In this document: positions 25,801 to 37,104 of the stretch, piece after piece | Numbering within the stretch: position 1 is the first letter of the stretch | Layout of the letters: the number at the start of each line of letters is the position of its first letter | Origin: Rhabdophis nuchalis | Lineage: Eukaryota > Chordata > Lepidosauria > Squamata > Natricidae | Assembly: GCA_039707465.1 (NCBI GenBank) | Contig: CM077643.1 | Span: 334,210,919 to 334,274,918 of the forward strand | Direction of reading: 5' to 3' | DNA: 64,000 bases | Program-made: the position numbers and the translations under genes | Notes under the pieces: model-generated | What the model was told of the DNA's origin: nothing | The model's input: the letters and a program-made list of their open reading frames with translations, nothing else | The model's database searches: none

Positions 25801-26000
25801 GAACATCAGCCGCAGGCCCTGGCTCTGTACTCCCTGGCCACCTAGCCTGCGGGGGTTGAGGCACTTAACCGTTTGCAGCCAACGGCTTCACGCCCCCAAC
25901 CGGGAGGATAACACTTGTCTCCCCTCGGGCCTGCCTCTCCCCACGACTTTCTGGATGGAAATGCCCTCTATCGGAACGACTTGTGTCTCCCCCCTCCTAA
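22827..26000 (-). mobile_element. L3-like LINE, nearly complete, minus strand
   Basis: The 3' hairpin lies at 22837-22878 (aaaccgctccctctccccac ... ggactcgggcggtgcacagg). The body carries a 934-residue frame and similarity to the copy at 38208-42810 extends to about 26000, where it ends at a small hairpin. It lacks most of the 5' UTR of the full copy. By eye it is very similar to the 39.3-42.6 kb copy over about 3.1 kb, so both are young. Confidence 0.93.
23002..25806 (-). CDS. LINE ORF2: endonuclease-reverse transcriptase, locally frameshifted
   Basis: A 934-residue frame starting MFCNARSVVNKAP. It has an APE-type endonuclease (AETWL, MGDFN, SDHSLL) and then a reverse transcriptase (GVPQGSVLSPLLFN, YADDTQLY). 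The start chosen is the first Met of the open frame; the intact relative continues upstream, so the N-terminus is probably truncated or frame-broken. One segment of about 13 codons after LLDLSA is translated in the wrong frame because of a lost base near 24104 and a gained C in the run at 24058-24065. This replaces the AFD.ID part of palm motif A, so the protein is probably inactive although the frame is open. Confidence 0.85.
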   Translation of the reverse strand: MFCNARSVVNKAPLVHDLVSEGEPDLVGIAETWLGHEGGLPLVEMCPPGYRAFHQPRALGRGGGVAVIVKEGLEPRETIVPQTTGCESLCVKWGLGRQLGLLVVYLAPRYVAAALPELLEVIATVAVETPRLLVMGDFNLPSVGESSEVAREFMASMTAMDLTQLIQGPTHEGGHTPDLIFVSGQWKSDLGIGDIVITPLSWSDHSLLRLDFPTAAPLRGEAEPESPIWFRPRRLMDPDGFQTVLGPVPVPLTRAPMEDLVAAWNIATTGALDRVAPLRPLLRRRNTLAPWFTEELRVMKRRKRCLEGRWRSTRSESDRTQVRAHLRTYIVALRAAKRHHCAALIASADNRPAALFRVTRSLLQQRVQEAPLQGRAEEFVIFLQEKIAQIQNELAPIHGPVGCHETDLVWEEFDSVTSEDMDRLRGRLRATTCLLDPCPSWLVLASWEVTRGWLQEVVNASLSEGSLPASLKEAMVRPLLKKPSLDPALLNNYRPVSNLPFLAKVVESVVAQQFPRHLEEVDYLDPRQSGFRPGHSTETALVALVDDLWRARDGGCSSILVLLDLSAVSIPSTMVSYCIGWGGLGVGGTVLRWFSSYLSGRSQFVLAGGQRLTARPLTCGVPQGSVLSPLLFNTYMKPLGEIIRGFGVEYHLYADDTQLYISTPNHPNDAVAVMCQCLEAVRIWMGSNGLRLNPTKTEWLWFPAARFNQLTPSLAIGGEHLAPVDRARNLGVLLDARLSIEDQVTAVARRAFYQVRLVRQLRPLLDRDALRTVNHALVTSRLDYCNSLYMGLPLRCTRRLQLVQNAAARAIMGTARSTHVTPFLRELHWLPVVFRVRFKVLIIIFKALHGSGPSYLRDRILPHTSSRPIRSHREGLLRVPSTRLCQRATPRGRALSVAGPALWNDLPPDIRTTTDLRSFRLKLKTHFFCLAGLG

Positions 26001-27614
26001 ATGGATGGTTTTTTGAAAAACCATCCCACGTTTTTCAAGAAGTGACATAATATCTATGGTACATTTTGGATTTTTTTTTAGCTTTGTGGGAAGCAAGGAC
26101 CAAAAAAGCAATCGTGTATTTTGTTTGCTTGTTTGTTTGTTTACTGCTTTTTAACTCCATGAATAATATTACAATCAGATCTGAGAACATGAAGACTCCA
26201 AGCATACTCTTAATAAACAAGTCCAAGCAATCTTAAATATATCATGAGGGACCTTTGCATGATTGATTGATTGATTCTTCTTAAAGTTTATTATTTTCAA
26301 ATCCATAATTTAAATATTTCTATTTCTTCCCTTATTTTTCACAGTATTTGTCTTTCACATATTACTACTAGAAACACTATTGCCTAACTGTTCCAGCTTT
26401 GCTGTTACAGAAATAATCTTTTATTGCATTCCTCCTTAATCTCCTATTTGCATTTTTAGTACATGTACATATTTATCTATTCCAACTTCTCCTTTTCTTC
26501 AATCTCAGTTTTTCTATCAGATCATGATTATTCTTGAGAGCATTCCTGCTCTACCTATATTTTCCTGTGATTTCTCTTAAAAGAGCTCTCATTTCCGTTT
26601 TCTGGTTATATTCCTCTGGTTATTGACATTCTTGATTTGCATATCTTTTCTTATTCTTGCTTGCTTGAAGATAAAAGCCTGTTTCCAGTCATTGTGCATG
26701 CCTCTATCTCATTGCCCAAGCCTTTCATCCTCTCTCTGGTTATCATGATAGCTTGTTGTGAAAGCCACTTGGATTTTTTCGTCATTTAAACATTGGGAAT
26801 ATTTTCTGTTTCCTTGCTTTTCACAATACACTTGGCTTCACTCAATCCTGCAAAAGTTTCATTTTCTTTCTTATCCCCATGGTAGGTTGCTCTTAGTTCC
26901 AGCATATTTTCTTTCTTATTTTAAAATGAGTCATTTACAATAAATTCTGTTAAGAGCAACATTCTGAGAATTTTGAAGACTTGTCTTTTAATTTTAAAGG
27001 GCTGTAATGTTGCAAAATTTAAGGACCTCTGATTTAGAATATTCAGTTATTTCCTTTTTTTCTATTGTTACATAATTGGAATACATTTTTATATATTTCT
27101 AGCACTTTTTAATTTCTTTTTTTTAAGTGCCTCTCTTTACTTCTATTTATTATGGGAAGATCCACTTATACTTTTGTATTAGAATAACTATTACTTAGTG
27201 TGTGTCCTTCCTTATGAAATATGTGAAATTCAGAATAGGAAGTTAATTTGAATCCTTGATTGAAATCTGCTTTCACAGCTTAAAATCCATTTGTTTGTTG
27301 AGGAAGCGATTATTTAATTAGTTACTATAACAAGGCAGGATTTCAATGGGTGGCTCTTAATTGATAATTTAATCATGGTTTCACTTTGTTAAATTTTGCC
27401 GTAAAATTGGAAACCAGCCACTAAAAGCAAATTTGGACAGGAACAAAACATGTCAATAAGGTTTGAACCTACAGTTTTAATACTAAGATTTTGATTTCAA
27501 TATTTATACTTAATCTTCACTTGCAGCCTAAACTTTCTGCATCTGTATGTTGATGTGTATACACACACACCGCACACAGGTACAAGGACAACTACCCCAA
27601 CAAATTTTTATAAA
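26001..27614. other. Intergenic AT-rich DNA, nothing recognised
   Basis: Small simple repeats only: (tttg)n near 26125 and (gatt)n near 26260. T-rich sequence on the + strand dominates 26300-27200. No exon recognised. Confidence 0.4.
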
Positions 27615-27760
27615 TTTGTACAGAGGACTATTTAATTCGATTTTAGTTTATATGTATTGTTATGGTTTTGATAATTTTAATTCTACCTGTACACCGCCCC
27701 GAGTCCCTTCGGGGAGAGGGGGCGGTCTAGAAATCTAATTAAATAAATAAATAATAATAA
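27615..27760 (+). mobile_element. L3-like LINE, 3' end fragment
   Basis: Ends with caccgccccgagtcccttcg and gggagagggggcggtctaga and then a taaataaata tail. Only 3' UTR is present. It lies about 520 bp upstream of the CDC42EP3 coding exon, inside the presumed last intron. Confidence 0.8.
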
Positions 27761-28280
27761 ACTCATTCAACTCCCTGCATGAAGTATTAAATTTGCCACA
27801 TTATACAAATAGGAAGTTAGGCATCTATTTGAACTACCGGTAATCACCCGAATGAGTCAGACTATTTGTAGGCATTTATTTAAACAGTTTTGGCTTTGAC
27901 CTTTAAAACCTCAAATTTCAACTTTCAATTTCAAAGGCTAATAAACTTGAAGGTCCTTTTTGGTATAGATGTTTAAATGGAATGTCCTCAAGTATGACCA
28001 CTGAACATAAAAATTCTATTCCATGATAGAACAAGAAAAACAAGAAACCACAACAATAAATTTATTAAGATAGTTGTGTTTGGCAATTGTGTCCAAGGAG
28101 CCAAGTTAGAAAAAAGGCTAGTTAGCTCATACTTAGATTATTTTTTTATCTTGCTTAACGAAGAAAAGCTATTTCATGAAGCTAATCAGGCCTGAACTAT
28201 TAAAAGTACCGTTCATTGTTTCTGCAATAGAGATTAAATGTATTATAGAGAGTAAATACTAAGCTATTTTTTTTCCTTTT

Positions 28281-28284
28281 ACAG
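28281..28284 (+). promoter_or_regulatory. CDC42EP3: Probable 3' splice acceptor of the CDC42EP3 coding exon
   Basis: A pyrimidine run (ttttttttcctttt) ends in acag at 28281-28284, giving a strong consensus acceptor. It lies 291 nt upstream of the ATG. CDC42EP family genes carry their whole coding region in one exon after non-coding exon(s), so an acceptor here fits. Confidence 0.6.
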
Positions 28285-28575
28285 GGTTGGGAGAGAAAAC
28301 AATACAGCATTCTAGCTCTGTCAGTCATCTTAAAGAAACATACTATACAAAAAAACAATTCAGCTTCCAAAATTTTGTTTGTGAGGCGGAATCAGTGGTA
28401 GTTATATGAATGTTTTTATAAATGATACTTCAATCAATAATGTAGCATAGACTTATACTAAGACAAAAGAATTGGTTGGAGAAAAAGATTTTGTACATCT
28501 AGAGTATTTTGACACACACACCCCTTTTTTTTAACGAAGAAGACAAAGTCTTCTCTTTCCCCATATTGTCAAAAG

Positions 28576-29346
28576 ATGCCAGCCAAAACACCCATCTACT
28601 TGAAAGCTGACAATAATAAGAAAGGAAAGAAATTCAAGTTGAGGGACATTTTGTCTCCGGATATGATCAGTCCACCCTTGGGTGACTTCCGCCACACAAT
28701 TCACATTGGGAAAGAAGGACAACACGATGTGTTTGGAGACATTTCTTTTCTGAAAGGAAATTATGAGCTTCTACCTGGAAATGAGGGAGAAACAGCAGCC
28801 AGGCAATATGAAGGATGCAATGAATTCCTAAGGGCAAACAGCACTTCTGAGTCAGTGTTTATTGAAACTCCTTCTCCCGTCCTTAAAAATGCCATATCGC
28901 TTCCTGCCATCGGTGGTTCTCAAGCCCTTATGTTGCCCTTGTTGTCACCAGTGACATTTAATTCAAAGCGGGACTCGTTGGGACCCCTGAGGAATCCCAG
29001 GCATAGCTGTGAGCCCGTAATGGAAGAAAAGTTGCAGGAGAAGAGCAAACACTTGGAGAATGGGAAAATATACAAAGATGACATCACATGGAAGCAGAAA
29101 GTGCCAACATCATATTATACTAATGGAACAGACAGCCATTCAACTAGCCATTCAGAACAATACACCAAATGGCAAACAGAGGAGTTCCTTGACAACCCTC
29201 ATCTGTCATGTGATCAAACCAAGATGCAGCCTAAATCAGAGGACCCTCTGTCAGACCTGGTGGAGCCCCTCCTTTCTTTGCAGCTTGACCTCGGACCCTC
29301 ACTTTTGGATGAAGTACTCAGTGTAATGGACAAAAACAAATCATAG
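28576..29346 (+). CDS. CDC42EP3: CDC42 effector protein 3 (BORG2)
   Basis: A 256-residue intact frame, close to the ~254 residues usual for this protein. It starts [10 protein letters not shown] with A at -3, and the lysine-rich segment that follows (residues 15-23) precedes the CRIB motif, I31-S-x-P-L-G-x-F-x-H-T-x-H-I-G45, which binds GTP-loaded Cdc42 (and TC10). The run to about residue 65 ([16 protein letters not shown]) is the conserved region after CRIB. The middle holds [20 protein letters not shown] and [14 protein letters not shown]. The C-terminus ([20 protein letters not shown] then DKNKS) is the family's conserved tail. Family knowledge: these cytoplasmic adaptors link Cdc42 to septin and actin organisation and act without catalysis. 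Recognised from sequence pattern; CDC42EP5/EP2 are shorter and lack this middle region, so EP3 is favoured. Confidence 0.95.
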   Translation: MPAKTPIYLKADNNKKGKKFKLRDILSPDMISPPLGDFRHTIHIGKEGQHDVFGDISFLKGNYELLPGNEGETAARQYEGCNEFLRANSTSESVFIETPSPVLKNAISLPAIGGSQALMLPLLSPVTFNSKRDSLGPLRNPRHSCEPVMEEKLQEKSKHLENGKIYKDDITWKQKVPTSYYTNGTDSHSTSHSEQYTKWQTEEFLDNPHLSCDQTKMQPKSEDPLSDLVEPLLSLQLDLGPSLLDEVLSVMDKNKS

Positions 29347-29380
29347 AACTTGCTGCTTTGTGCCCTCTCAGTTTTCTTCA

Positions 29381-29386
29381 AATAAA
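29381..29386 (+). terminator. Proximal polyadenylation signal AATAAA
   Basis: AATAAA lies 35 nt after the CDC42EP3 stop codon. Use here would give a very short 3' UTR; it may be a minor or unused site. Confidence 0.3.
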
Positions 29387-30544
29387 TATATTTGAAATGT
29401 GCAGACACCATCCATCCAATGTCAAGCGATTAAAGTTGCAATCTAACGCATTACTGACTTTTTGCAGTAGTCTCACAATGTTTTGGCTTATTCATAAAAA
29501 GGTGTCAAAGCTCAACTGATTTGAATGAGCAAAATTAAGTAAATATTTAAATCTCAGCTATTGAGAGTAAATGGAAAAGAAATAGGCTTACCTTTGGATG
29601 GATTGTGCCTTTTGAGTGTGTATATAAAGAAATTGGTTCTTTTTGCAATTGACATGTTTTCTAAAAACAAATGACTTTAAACTATTTTTTTACATATTTT
29701 TTAGCATGGCAAATGTTTTCAAATGAGTACATATTTTAATGACACAATTTTCAGCGGTATTAAAATGTTTCCTTAAAACAAGAGATGTCAATGTAATATT
29801 TGAACTTATTCTGAAAATCAGAAAGTGTTTGATTCTCAAATATTCTGTGTATGCCAGGCAGACATTTTATGAAATTAAAATAATTAGTTCAAAATTATTT
29901 GTAACTCCCCAGAATGATGAAATTCTTTTTACTAGTACTACTATAACTATTGTTGTTATTATATTAGCAATGTTTGGTTTTTTTTTTTTTCATTCTGGCT
30001 GCACTGTTATTGTTTAGTGTTAATGTATAGTTCTAAGCTGAAATGGGAATGGCTTTTTCTGTTCAAATATTAAGAATGTGTAGCCAATACAAACTGGTGC
30101 CACTGAAGTTAAGGGCGATTCCTGTGCAAGCTCTTACGCCAATACATTTTCAGTACTAGACAATCTGAAGAAATAAAGTGAAGTTAAAGCTGCATTATTT
30201 TATGAGCTGAAATCTATTTCTATGCACATTACACTTTTAATAACTTCTACAAACAGAAACTCTTGTGATTGCACCAGAGAACTGTTGTTTCTTTCCCTTT
30301 TTTTGAGAATCTGAGTATAAACTGTATATTTGTGTGCATTCACATAAAATCCATATTTTGATCTTTTAACTTTGTCCTCTCGGTTATTAATATTGACAAA
30401 TGTTTAAAATTTTGTGATGGATTCTTTTACATTTTAGAAGGAAGCACCAACTAGTTGCAATGCTCAGAAAAGGTTGTGCTAGAGCAATTGGTATTCAGGG
30501 ACTATTGTGATGGCCCCGAGTTGCGTAGATACTTTGTGCAATAC

Positions 30545-30557
30545 AATAAAGAATAAA
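30545..30557 (+). terminator. Distal polyadenylation signals (two AATAAA)
   Basis: Two AATAAA hexamers lie 7 nt apart (30545-30550 and 30552-30557), followed by a GT/T-rich stretch (ttgtgactcctttgtatat). This is the best candidate for the main 3' end of CDC42EP3. Confidence 0.5.
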
Positions 30558-30570
30558 TATGTAAAATTGC

Positions 30571-30900
30571 ATTTGTGACTCCTTTGTATATTATGAAAGA
30601 ATGCGTTATTTCAAAATGTCGCTGGGTATCACTTAATGTATTCCCATTTACATAATTCTAACTAGTAGTAGTAGCACTATATTGCAATTGCTATGACTCT
30701 ACCCAGGTTAAGTAAAATATGTGAACAGAATGGATCTCTGTCATGAGCTGTGTACACCAGTGTTATCATTAAAATAAAATAGTATCTTGCATTTTTATTG
30801 CAGTTCAGATTTCCCTATTCTCTTGAGTTTTTCAATTAGTGTATGGAGCTCTTATGTCACTCTTATTATATCAACTATACAGTACATAGAAAAGAAAAAA
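30571..30900. other. Intergenic DNA, nothing recognised
   Basis: AT-rich 3' flank of CDC42EP3 up to the CR1 element. Further AATAAA-like motifs occur near 30775. Confidence 0.4.
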
Positions 30901-32912
30901 CAGAATAACAGAGTTGGAAGGGACCTTGGAGGTCTTCCAATCCAACCCCCTGCTTAGGGAGGAAAGCCTACACCACTTCAGACAAATGGTTATCCAATAT
31001 CTTCTTAAAACTTCCAGTGTTGGAGCATTCACAACTTTTGGAGGCAAGTTGTTCCACTGATTAATTGTTCTAACTCGCAGGAAATTTCTTCTTAGTTCTA
31101 GGCTGCTTCTATCCTTGATTAATTTCCACCCTTTGCTTCTTCTCCTGCTCTCGGGTGCTTTGGAGAATACCTTGATCCTTCTTTGTAGCAGACCCTGAGA
31201 TATTGGAACATTGCTATCATGTCACCCCTATTGATTAAATGAGATATACCCAGTTCCTGCAGCTGTTCTTTATATGTTTTAGCCTCCAGTCCCCTAATCA
31301 TCTTTGTTGCTCTTCTCTGCACTCTTTTGAGAGTCACCACATCTTTTTTACATGGTGGCGACCAAAACAGTGCAATATTCCAAGTGTGGCCTTACCAAGG
31401 CATTATAAAGTAGTATTAACACTTCACTTGATCTTGATTCTATCTTTCTGTTTATGGAGCCTAGAACTGTGTTGGCTTTTTTGGCAGCTGCTGCACACTG
31501 CTGACTCCTATTAAATGGTTGTCCACTAGGATTCCCAAGAACCCTCTCCCAGTTACTACTATTCAGCAAGGTACCACTTATACTGTACCTGTGCATTTTG
31601 TTTTCCTTGCCTAAATGTAGAACCTTACTTTTTTCACCATTTAATTTCATTTTGTTAGATAGTACCCAATGTTCAAGTCTGTCAAGATCCTTCTGTATCT
31701 TATGCCTGTCTTCCAAAGTGTTGGCTATTCCTGCTAGCTTGGTGTCTGCAAATTTGATGAGTTCCCCATTTACCCTTTGTCCAAATCATTGATGAAGATG
31801 TTGAAGAGTTCTGGGCCTAAAACAGAGCCTTGGGTACCCCACTGCATACTTCCCTCCATGTAGATGCAGTTCTATTGAGGACTACACGTTAAGTGCGGTT
31901 CGTCAGCCAGTTACGAATCCATCTGGTGGTGATGCTGTGTGACCCACATTTTTCTATTTTATCTAGTAGTAGGTTATGCTCTATTATTATCAAATGCCTT
32001 ACTGAAGTCCAAGTAAATTATATGGACAGCATTCCTCTGGTCCACTAATTTTGTCACTTTGTCAAAGAATGCAATAAGATTAGTATGGCATGATCTGTTT
32101 TTGACAAACCCATGTTGGCTTTTGGTTATTACTTTGTTTGCTTCTAGGTGTTTGCTGATTTGTTGCTTGATTATCTTTTTCAAATCTTCCCTGGTATTGA
32201 GGTCAGGCTGATAGGTGTGTAGTTTCCTGGATCTATTTTGCTACCTCTTTTTTGAAGATGGGAACTACATCAGCTCTTTTTCAGTCCTCTGGCAGTTCCC
32301 TGGTACTCCAGGATCTTTGAAAAATATAGTTCAGTGCTTCTGAGATCTCATCGGTCAGTTCCTTCAGAACCTTGGGATGTAATCCATCTGGTCCTGGTGA
32401 TTTGAACTTGCCTAGGGTAGATAGGTACTCACTTACCATTTTCTTCCGTATTTTTTTTTATTATTAAATTTATACCCCACCCTTCTCCTTGTTAGGACCC
32501 AGGGCGGTGCACAGGCATTATATAAAACCATAAATACAATATACATCTATTAAAAATATATTAAATTAACTCACCCGTGCTAAAACCCGTTATTAAAACC
32601 GTAGCCAAATTATAATTTATATTTAAAAAGTCAGAAGCGGGAGGCTATCCTAGGCCGGCTTGTTGGAATAATTACGTCTTAAGATGTTGGCGGAAGAGGC
32701 GGAGGTCCGAGGTAGTGCGAAGGTCGGGGGGTAGGTCGTTCCAGAGGGCCGGGCCCGCCACAGAGAAGGCTCTTCCCCTGGGTGTCGCCAGCCGGCATTG
32801 CCCAGCCGATGGCACCCGGAGAAGGCCCGCTCTGTGGGAGCAGACCGGACGAAGGGATGTATGGGGCAGGAGGCGGTCTCGTATATAGCTAGGCCCCGAG
32901 CCATGGAGCGAT

Positions 32913-34466
32913 TTAAAGATGGTAGTCAATACCTTGAAGCGCACTCGAAAGGCCACAGGCAGCCAGTGCAGCTCGCGCAGGAGAGGTGTTATGTGGGCTT
33001 GCCTTGGGGCACCCATAACCACCCGCGCGGCCGCATTCTGCACTAACTAGCTTTCGAGTGCACCTCAAGGGGAGCCCCATGTAGAGAGCGTTACAGTAAT
33101 CCAGCCGAGATGTCACGAGCGCTTGAGTGACTGTGCGAAGGGCCCCCCGGTCTAGTAAGGGGCGCAACTGGCGTATCAGGCGAACCTGATAGAACGCCTC
33201 CCTGGCCACGGCCACCACATGGTCCTCCATGGACAGCCGGGAATCCAGGAGGACGCCCAAGTTGCGTGCCCTCTCCACGGGGGCAAGATGTTCGCCCCCA
33301 ATGGCCAGTGTTGGACTTACCTGGCTAAACCGGGGTGCCGGAAACCACAGCAACTCGGTCTTGGACGGGTTGAGTTTGAGTTTGTTACTATCCATCCAGA
33401 CCCGTACGGCCTCCAAACACCGGGACAGCACCTCGATGGCATCGTTGGGGTGGTTTGGGGTGGCTATGTACAGCTGAGTGTCATCAGCGTACAGATGGTA
33501 CTCCACCCCAAAACCACGGATGATCTCGCCCAGCGGCTTCATGTAGGTGTTGAACAGAAGTGGCGAGAGGACCGACCCCTGAGGAACCCCACATGTGAGG
33601 GGCCTCGGGGCCGACCTCTGCCCTGCCAACACCCATTGTGACCGACCAGAGAGGTAGGACGAGAACCACCGTAAAACAGTGCCTCTCAGCCCCAACCCCC
33701 CCAATCGGTGCAATAAGATACCATGGTCGATGGTATCAAAAGCTGCTGAGAGGTCTAACAGGACCAGGATAGAGGAACAACCTCTATCCCGAGCCCTCCA
33801 GAGATCATCCACCAACGCGACCAATGCCGTCTCGGTACTGTGACCGGGCCGGAAGCCAAACTGGCGCGGGTCTAGATAATCAACTTCCTCCAGGTGTCGA
33901 GGGAACTGTTGGGCCACCACACTCTCAACAACCTTCACTAAAAAGTGAAGGTTGGAGACGGGACGATAGTTCTCTAATAAAGCCGGGTCCAGGGATGGCT
34001 TCTTGAGGAGGGGCCTCACCACTGCCTCTTTCAAGACGGTAGGCAAGAACCCCTCACTCAGAGATGAATTCACAATACCCTGGAGCCAGCCTCGTGTCAC
34101 CTCCCAGGATGCCAGTACAAGCCAAGAGGGGCACGGGTCCAATAAACATGTGGTGGCTCTAAGGTTCCTCCGCAACCTGTCCATATCCTCGGTAGTGACA
34201 AAGTCAAACTCCTCCCAAGGTGTAATCTCAAGACCAGCACCGGGCACCTCGTCTAGGTCACTTTCAGTGGAGGGCAACTCGTTCCGAATCTGAGTGATTT
34301 TGTCCTGCAGGAAAACTCCAAATTCCTCCGCTCGACCCTGCAAAGGGGCTTCCCGCAGCCTCAGATGAAGGAGGGAGCGGGTCACACCAAACAGGGCGAC
34401 AGGGCGGTTTTCCGTGGACGCGATAAGGGTGGCACAATACTCACATTTGGCCACTCTTAGCACCAC
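32913..34466 (-). pseudogene. Truncated LINE reverse transcriptase frame
   Basis: A 517-residue frame that keeps RT motifs LLDLSAAFDTIDHG, GVPQGSVLSPLLFN and YADDTQLY. It has no endonuclease, is cut at its N-side by the internal insertion, and loses frame before the C-terminal LRELHWLP region, which continues in the 32672-33043 frame. Inactive remnant. Confidence 0.85.
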
Positions 34467-34485
34467 TAAGTAAGTCCTAATATCG

Positions 34486-34652
34486 AATATCGAATATTTA
34501 TTTATTTGTATAACCGCGTCCTTTCCCCTAGGGGACTCGGAGCGGTGTACAGGGAGGAATAAAACAGCATAAATATATACATGAATACAATAAATACAAT
34601 AAAAATAAATTAAATTTGACTATCCCTGCACTAAAATTCCCATTTAATATGG
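34486..34652 (-). mobile_element. Short L3-like 3' fragment nested in the L3-like LINE
   Basis: A tail (atatttatttatttg), the terminal hairpin (aaccgcgtcctttcccct / ggactcggagcggtgtacag) and about 100 bp of 3' UTR. It is bordered by taatat on both sides (left at 34483-34491, right at 34646-34651). Removing it restores continuous similarity of the host LINE to the copy at 40.7 kb ('taagtcc' joined to 'ggtctctcact'). Confidence 0.85.
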
Positions 34653-34843
34653 TCTCTCACTAGTGTTCGGTCAGCTTCGGATCGAGAAGATCTCCACCTA
34701 CTCTCTAGGCGTCTCTTGTGGCATTTCATCTCCCGAAGCTCCTCGGTAAACCAAGGGGCCTGGGTGACTCGACGCCGCATGAGAGGCCGCAAGGGCGCGA
34801 CTCGGTCCAAGGCCCCCGTGGCCGCACTATACCATGCGGCCAC
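34631..34843 (-). pseudogene. Detached LINE ORF2 piece
   Basis: Encodes GALDRVAPLRPLMRRR and APWFTEELREMK, the segment between endonuclease and RT. It belongs to the same LINE as 32913-34466 and was separated by the small nested insertion. Confidence 0.8.
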
Positions 34844-35650
34844 TAGGTCCTCAGTCGAGGACCTTTTAACTTGTGTTCTTAATCAGTTTTTTGTGGTGCT
34901 ATTTTTGATAGATTGGACTATCTTTTTTCTTTGTGTAAAGTCAGTTGCAAAAAAAACACAAGTTAAGTAGTTCTGCTTTCTGTTGCTTGTCATCTTCTTG
35001 CCACTTATTCCCAGCAATGGACCAATTGTTTCCCTGATTTTTTTCCCTAGTTTTTAACATGTTGGAAGAAGCTTTTTTGTTATTTTTTACTTTTGTTGCA
35101 AACCTTTGTTCATTATGAGCTTTAGCATTCCTAACTTCATCTTTGCAGGCTCAGACTATTTGCTGATATTCTGCCTTAGTAATGTGTCCCTCTTTCCACT
35201 TTTCATACTTGCCCTTTTTGTCTTTCAATTGTCAGAGTTCTTTATGCAGCCATGCTGGTTTCTTTTGAGAGCTGTTATTTTTCTTTTTCAATGGTATTGT
35301 GCTAGACTGGTTTTTTTTTTTTATAATCTCACTTTTCAAAATTTCCCAAGCTTCTTGAGTTGTTTTCCCCTTGAGGAGTCTCATCCATGGAATCCTTTTC
35401 AAGCTCTCCCTAAGTTTATTGAAATTAGCTCTCTTAAAGTCCAAGAGTCTAGTTTGACTTTGTTCTATTGCTTGTACTTGCATAATGTTGAATTCCAATA
35501 CTGCATGATCACTCATCCCCAAGGTTCCTGTAGTTTCAACACCTTCTATAATTTCACCTCTGTTAATGAGAATTAAGTCCAATATGGCTGATCTCCTTGT
35601 TCCCTTCTCATAGATTTGTATATACATGGAAGTGAATGTCTAAACATGGT

Positions 35651-37104
35651 TCTCCTATTGAACTACATAAGGTCTCTCTTCTAGGGCTTAATGCTCACAT
35701 ACCTAAAGCCATTAAAGTAGGAGCATACATACATTATTTCTTAAAAATTTGATATAAAATCTGTTTTTATTATCTTCACAAAGCTAGATTTTCATTCCAT
35801 TTTAACAAAAGATAGAGTGACCTATTTTCCCATAACATTTATTACATTTATTAGTGTTAGTCATTAAGATTTTGCCAGTTTGAACGATTAAGGAATTCTA
35901 CCTAATGAGATTTCTGATGCATGTGATACATGAAGGCAATTATATTGGGCATTAAATCAAGAACAGTAGTGGAGCTTTTACAGTGCATAATTGTAACCTT
36001 CCAAAACCTAGTGCATTGCAGATGTGAATAGCTTTGATTCCCCATAATTCCCAGCCTAAAAGTAGGCTTCTAAATCTTAAGGCTTCCTATCTCATTCCGA
36101 TGGGACAAAACATTACTTTAACAAGATATATTGCACCTGGTGTACTGTATATATAGTTCTTTCTTATAATTAGTGACTTCATACAATACAGTTAGCTGAA
36201 TCGATTAAAAGAGGTAACAGGCATGTATATTGCACATGCTAAGTATGGTTGATCTTGACCTTTTTGTGTCTTAGAACCTTGAGTGAATCAAGTCAACTTG
36301 GTTAGGTTACTCAACAAACCCAGAAAATCAGTTGTCAGGTTTAAGTGTTTTGCATATAACCTGCATCTTCACCTAGCAGGATAAGCTGCAGAAAAACTAA
36401 CGTTTTGAAAGTAACAAAATGTATATTGTATTATTGTATAGCAACTGCTATACAATAGCAGTTTCACTGGGTTAACATGTTGTATGAATGGACCTGTATT
36501 TCCAAGGAGAAGAAAGCAAAGCCCAAACAAAACACAGATGAACTCAATAAATGTGAACTTTCTACCTTTCTGTCAAGTCAGCAAATACATACTCGAAGTG
36601 TTGGAGGTTGGGGGAGGGGGTCTGTGGGAATGGTTTCATCTTTGGCAGGGCCAGATAGTCTTTCAGAGTAGCTATAATGGAATCAGAAAATACAATTTTC
36701 CAAGACCTGCACTGACCAGAAGTCTGATATTTTTGGCTGTACTGCACGTTTGAGGCAATCTGTTATGTTGCCTTTAAGAAAGTGCTATTCTTTGGAAAGG
36801 AATCTCTCGCTAGGGAAATATATCAGGTGATCTTGCAATTAAGATAATACCTTTCTGTGTTTTGTATTCTTTGATTATTTCCCTTGCCACTTTACTGGAG
36901 AGAGAAAACTATTTGAACAAAATAGGAACTGCTTCTACCTGAGCTCATCAAATGAGAATGCTGATGTTGTGAGAACATGACTGTTTTCACAACAGTAGAC
37001 CACTCTGAGGAGACATTGCATGCACAAAAGAAAGAAGGCTGGTTTGAAATGCATGGCAAAGGCAAGCTTTCTAATATGGCTTCTTTTCTATAAGAAATGT
37101 GATG
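35651..37104. other. Intergenic DNA, nothing recognised
   Basis: AT-rich, no exon or repeat that I can support. A short direct repeat 'gcaactgctatacaatagcagt' near 36440 is locally palindromic. Confidence 0.4.

Larger units (their letters stand above)
28285..30570 (+). other. CDC42EP3: Predicted CDC42EP3 terminal exon (5' UTR, CDS, 3' UTR)
   Basis: Composed of a 291-nt 5' UTR part, the CDS, and an AT-rich 3' UTR of about 1.2 kb. Boundaries are inferred from the acceptor at 28281-28284 and the twin AATAAA signals at 30545-30557. No transposon interrupts this interval, in contrast to its surroundings. The 3' UTR has several ATTTA-type pentamers, which could affect mRNA stability, but that is inference. 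Confidence 0.55.
32456..34862 (-). mobile_element. L3-like LINE inserted into the CR1 copy
   Basis: The tail and terminal hairpin lie at 32456-32515 (atttataccccacccttctc ... gacccagggcggtgcacagg). The element is 5'-truncated at 34862 inside the region between endonuclease and RT. CR1 sequence flanks it exactly on both sides ('cttaccattttcttccgta' left, 'aacttgtgttcttaatcag' right), with a shared tttt at the junctions. It is itself interrupted at 34486-34652. Confidence 0.9.
30901..35650 (-). mobile_element. CR1 LINE, old copy, interrupted by an L3-like LINE
   Basis: The CR1 3' end is at the left (cagaataacagagttggaag, then ggaggtcttccaatccaacc). Its body reads on the minus strand in two blocks, 30901-32455 and 34863-35650, which line up with the + strand CR1 at 52765-55095. 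Coding is broken into pieces in different frames (31348-31716, 31974-32183, 35232-35627), so it is a pseudogene. Recognisable parts are IIYLDFSKAFD and LDFKRANFNKLRESLKRIPW. The 5' end is truncated near 35650, so the endonuclease is missing. Confidence 0.9.

Noticed and set aside
29060..29326. 88-residue frame inside CDC42EP3
   Set aside because: Alternative frame over the intact CDC42EP3 coding sequence without its own family features.
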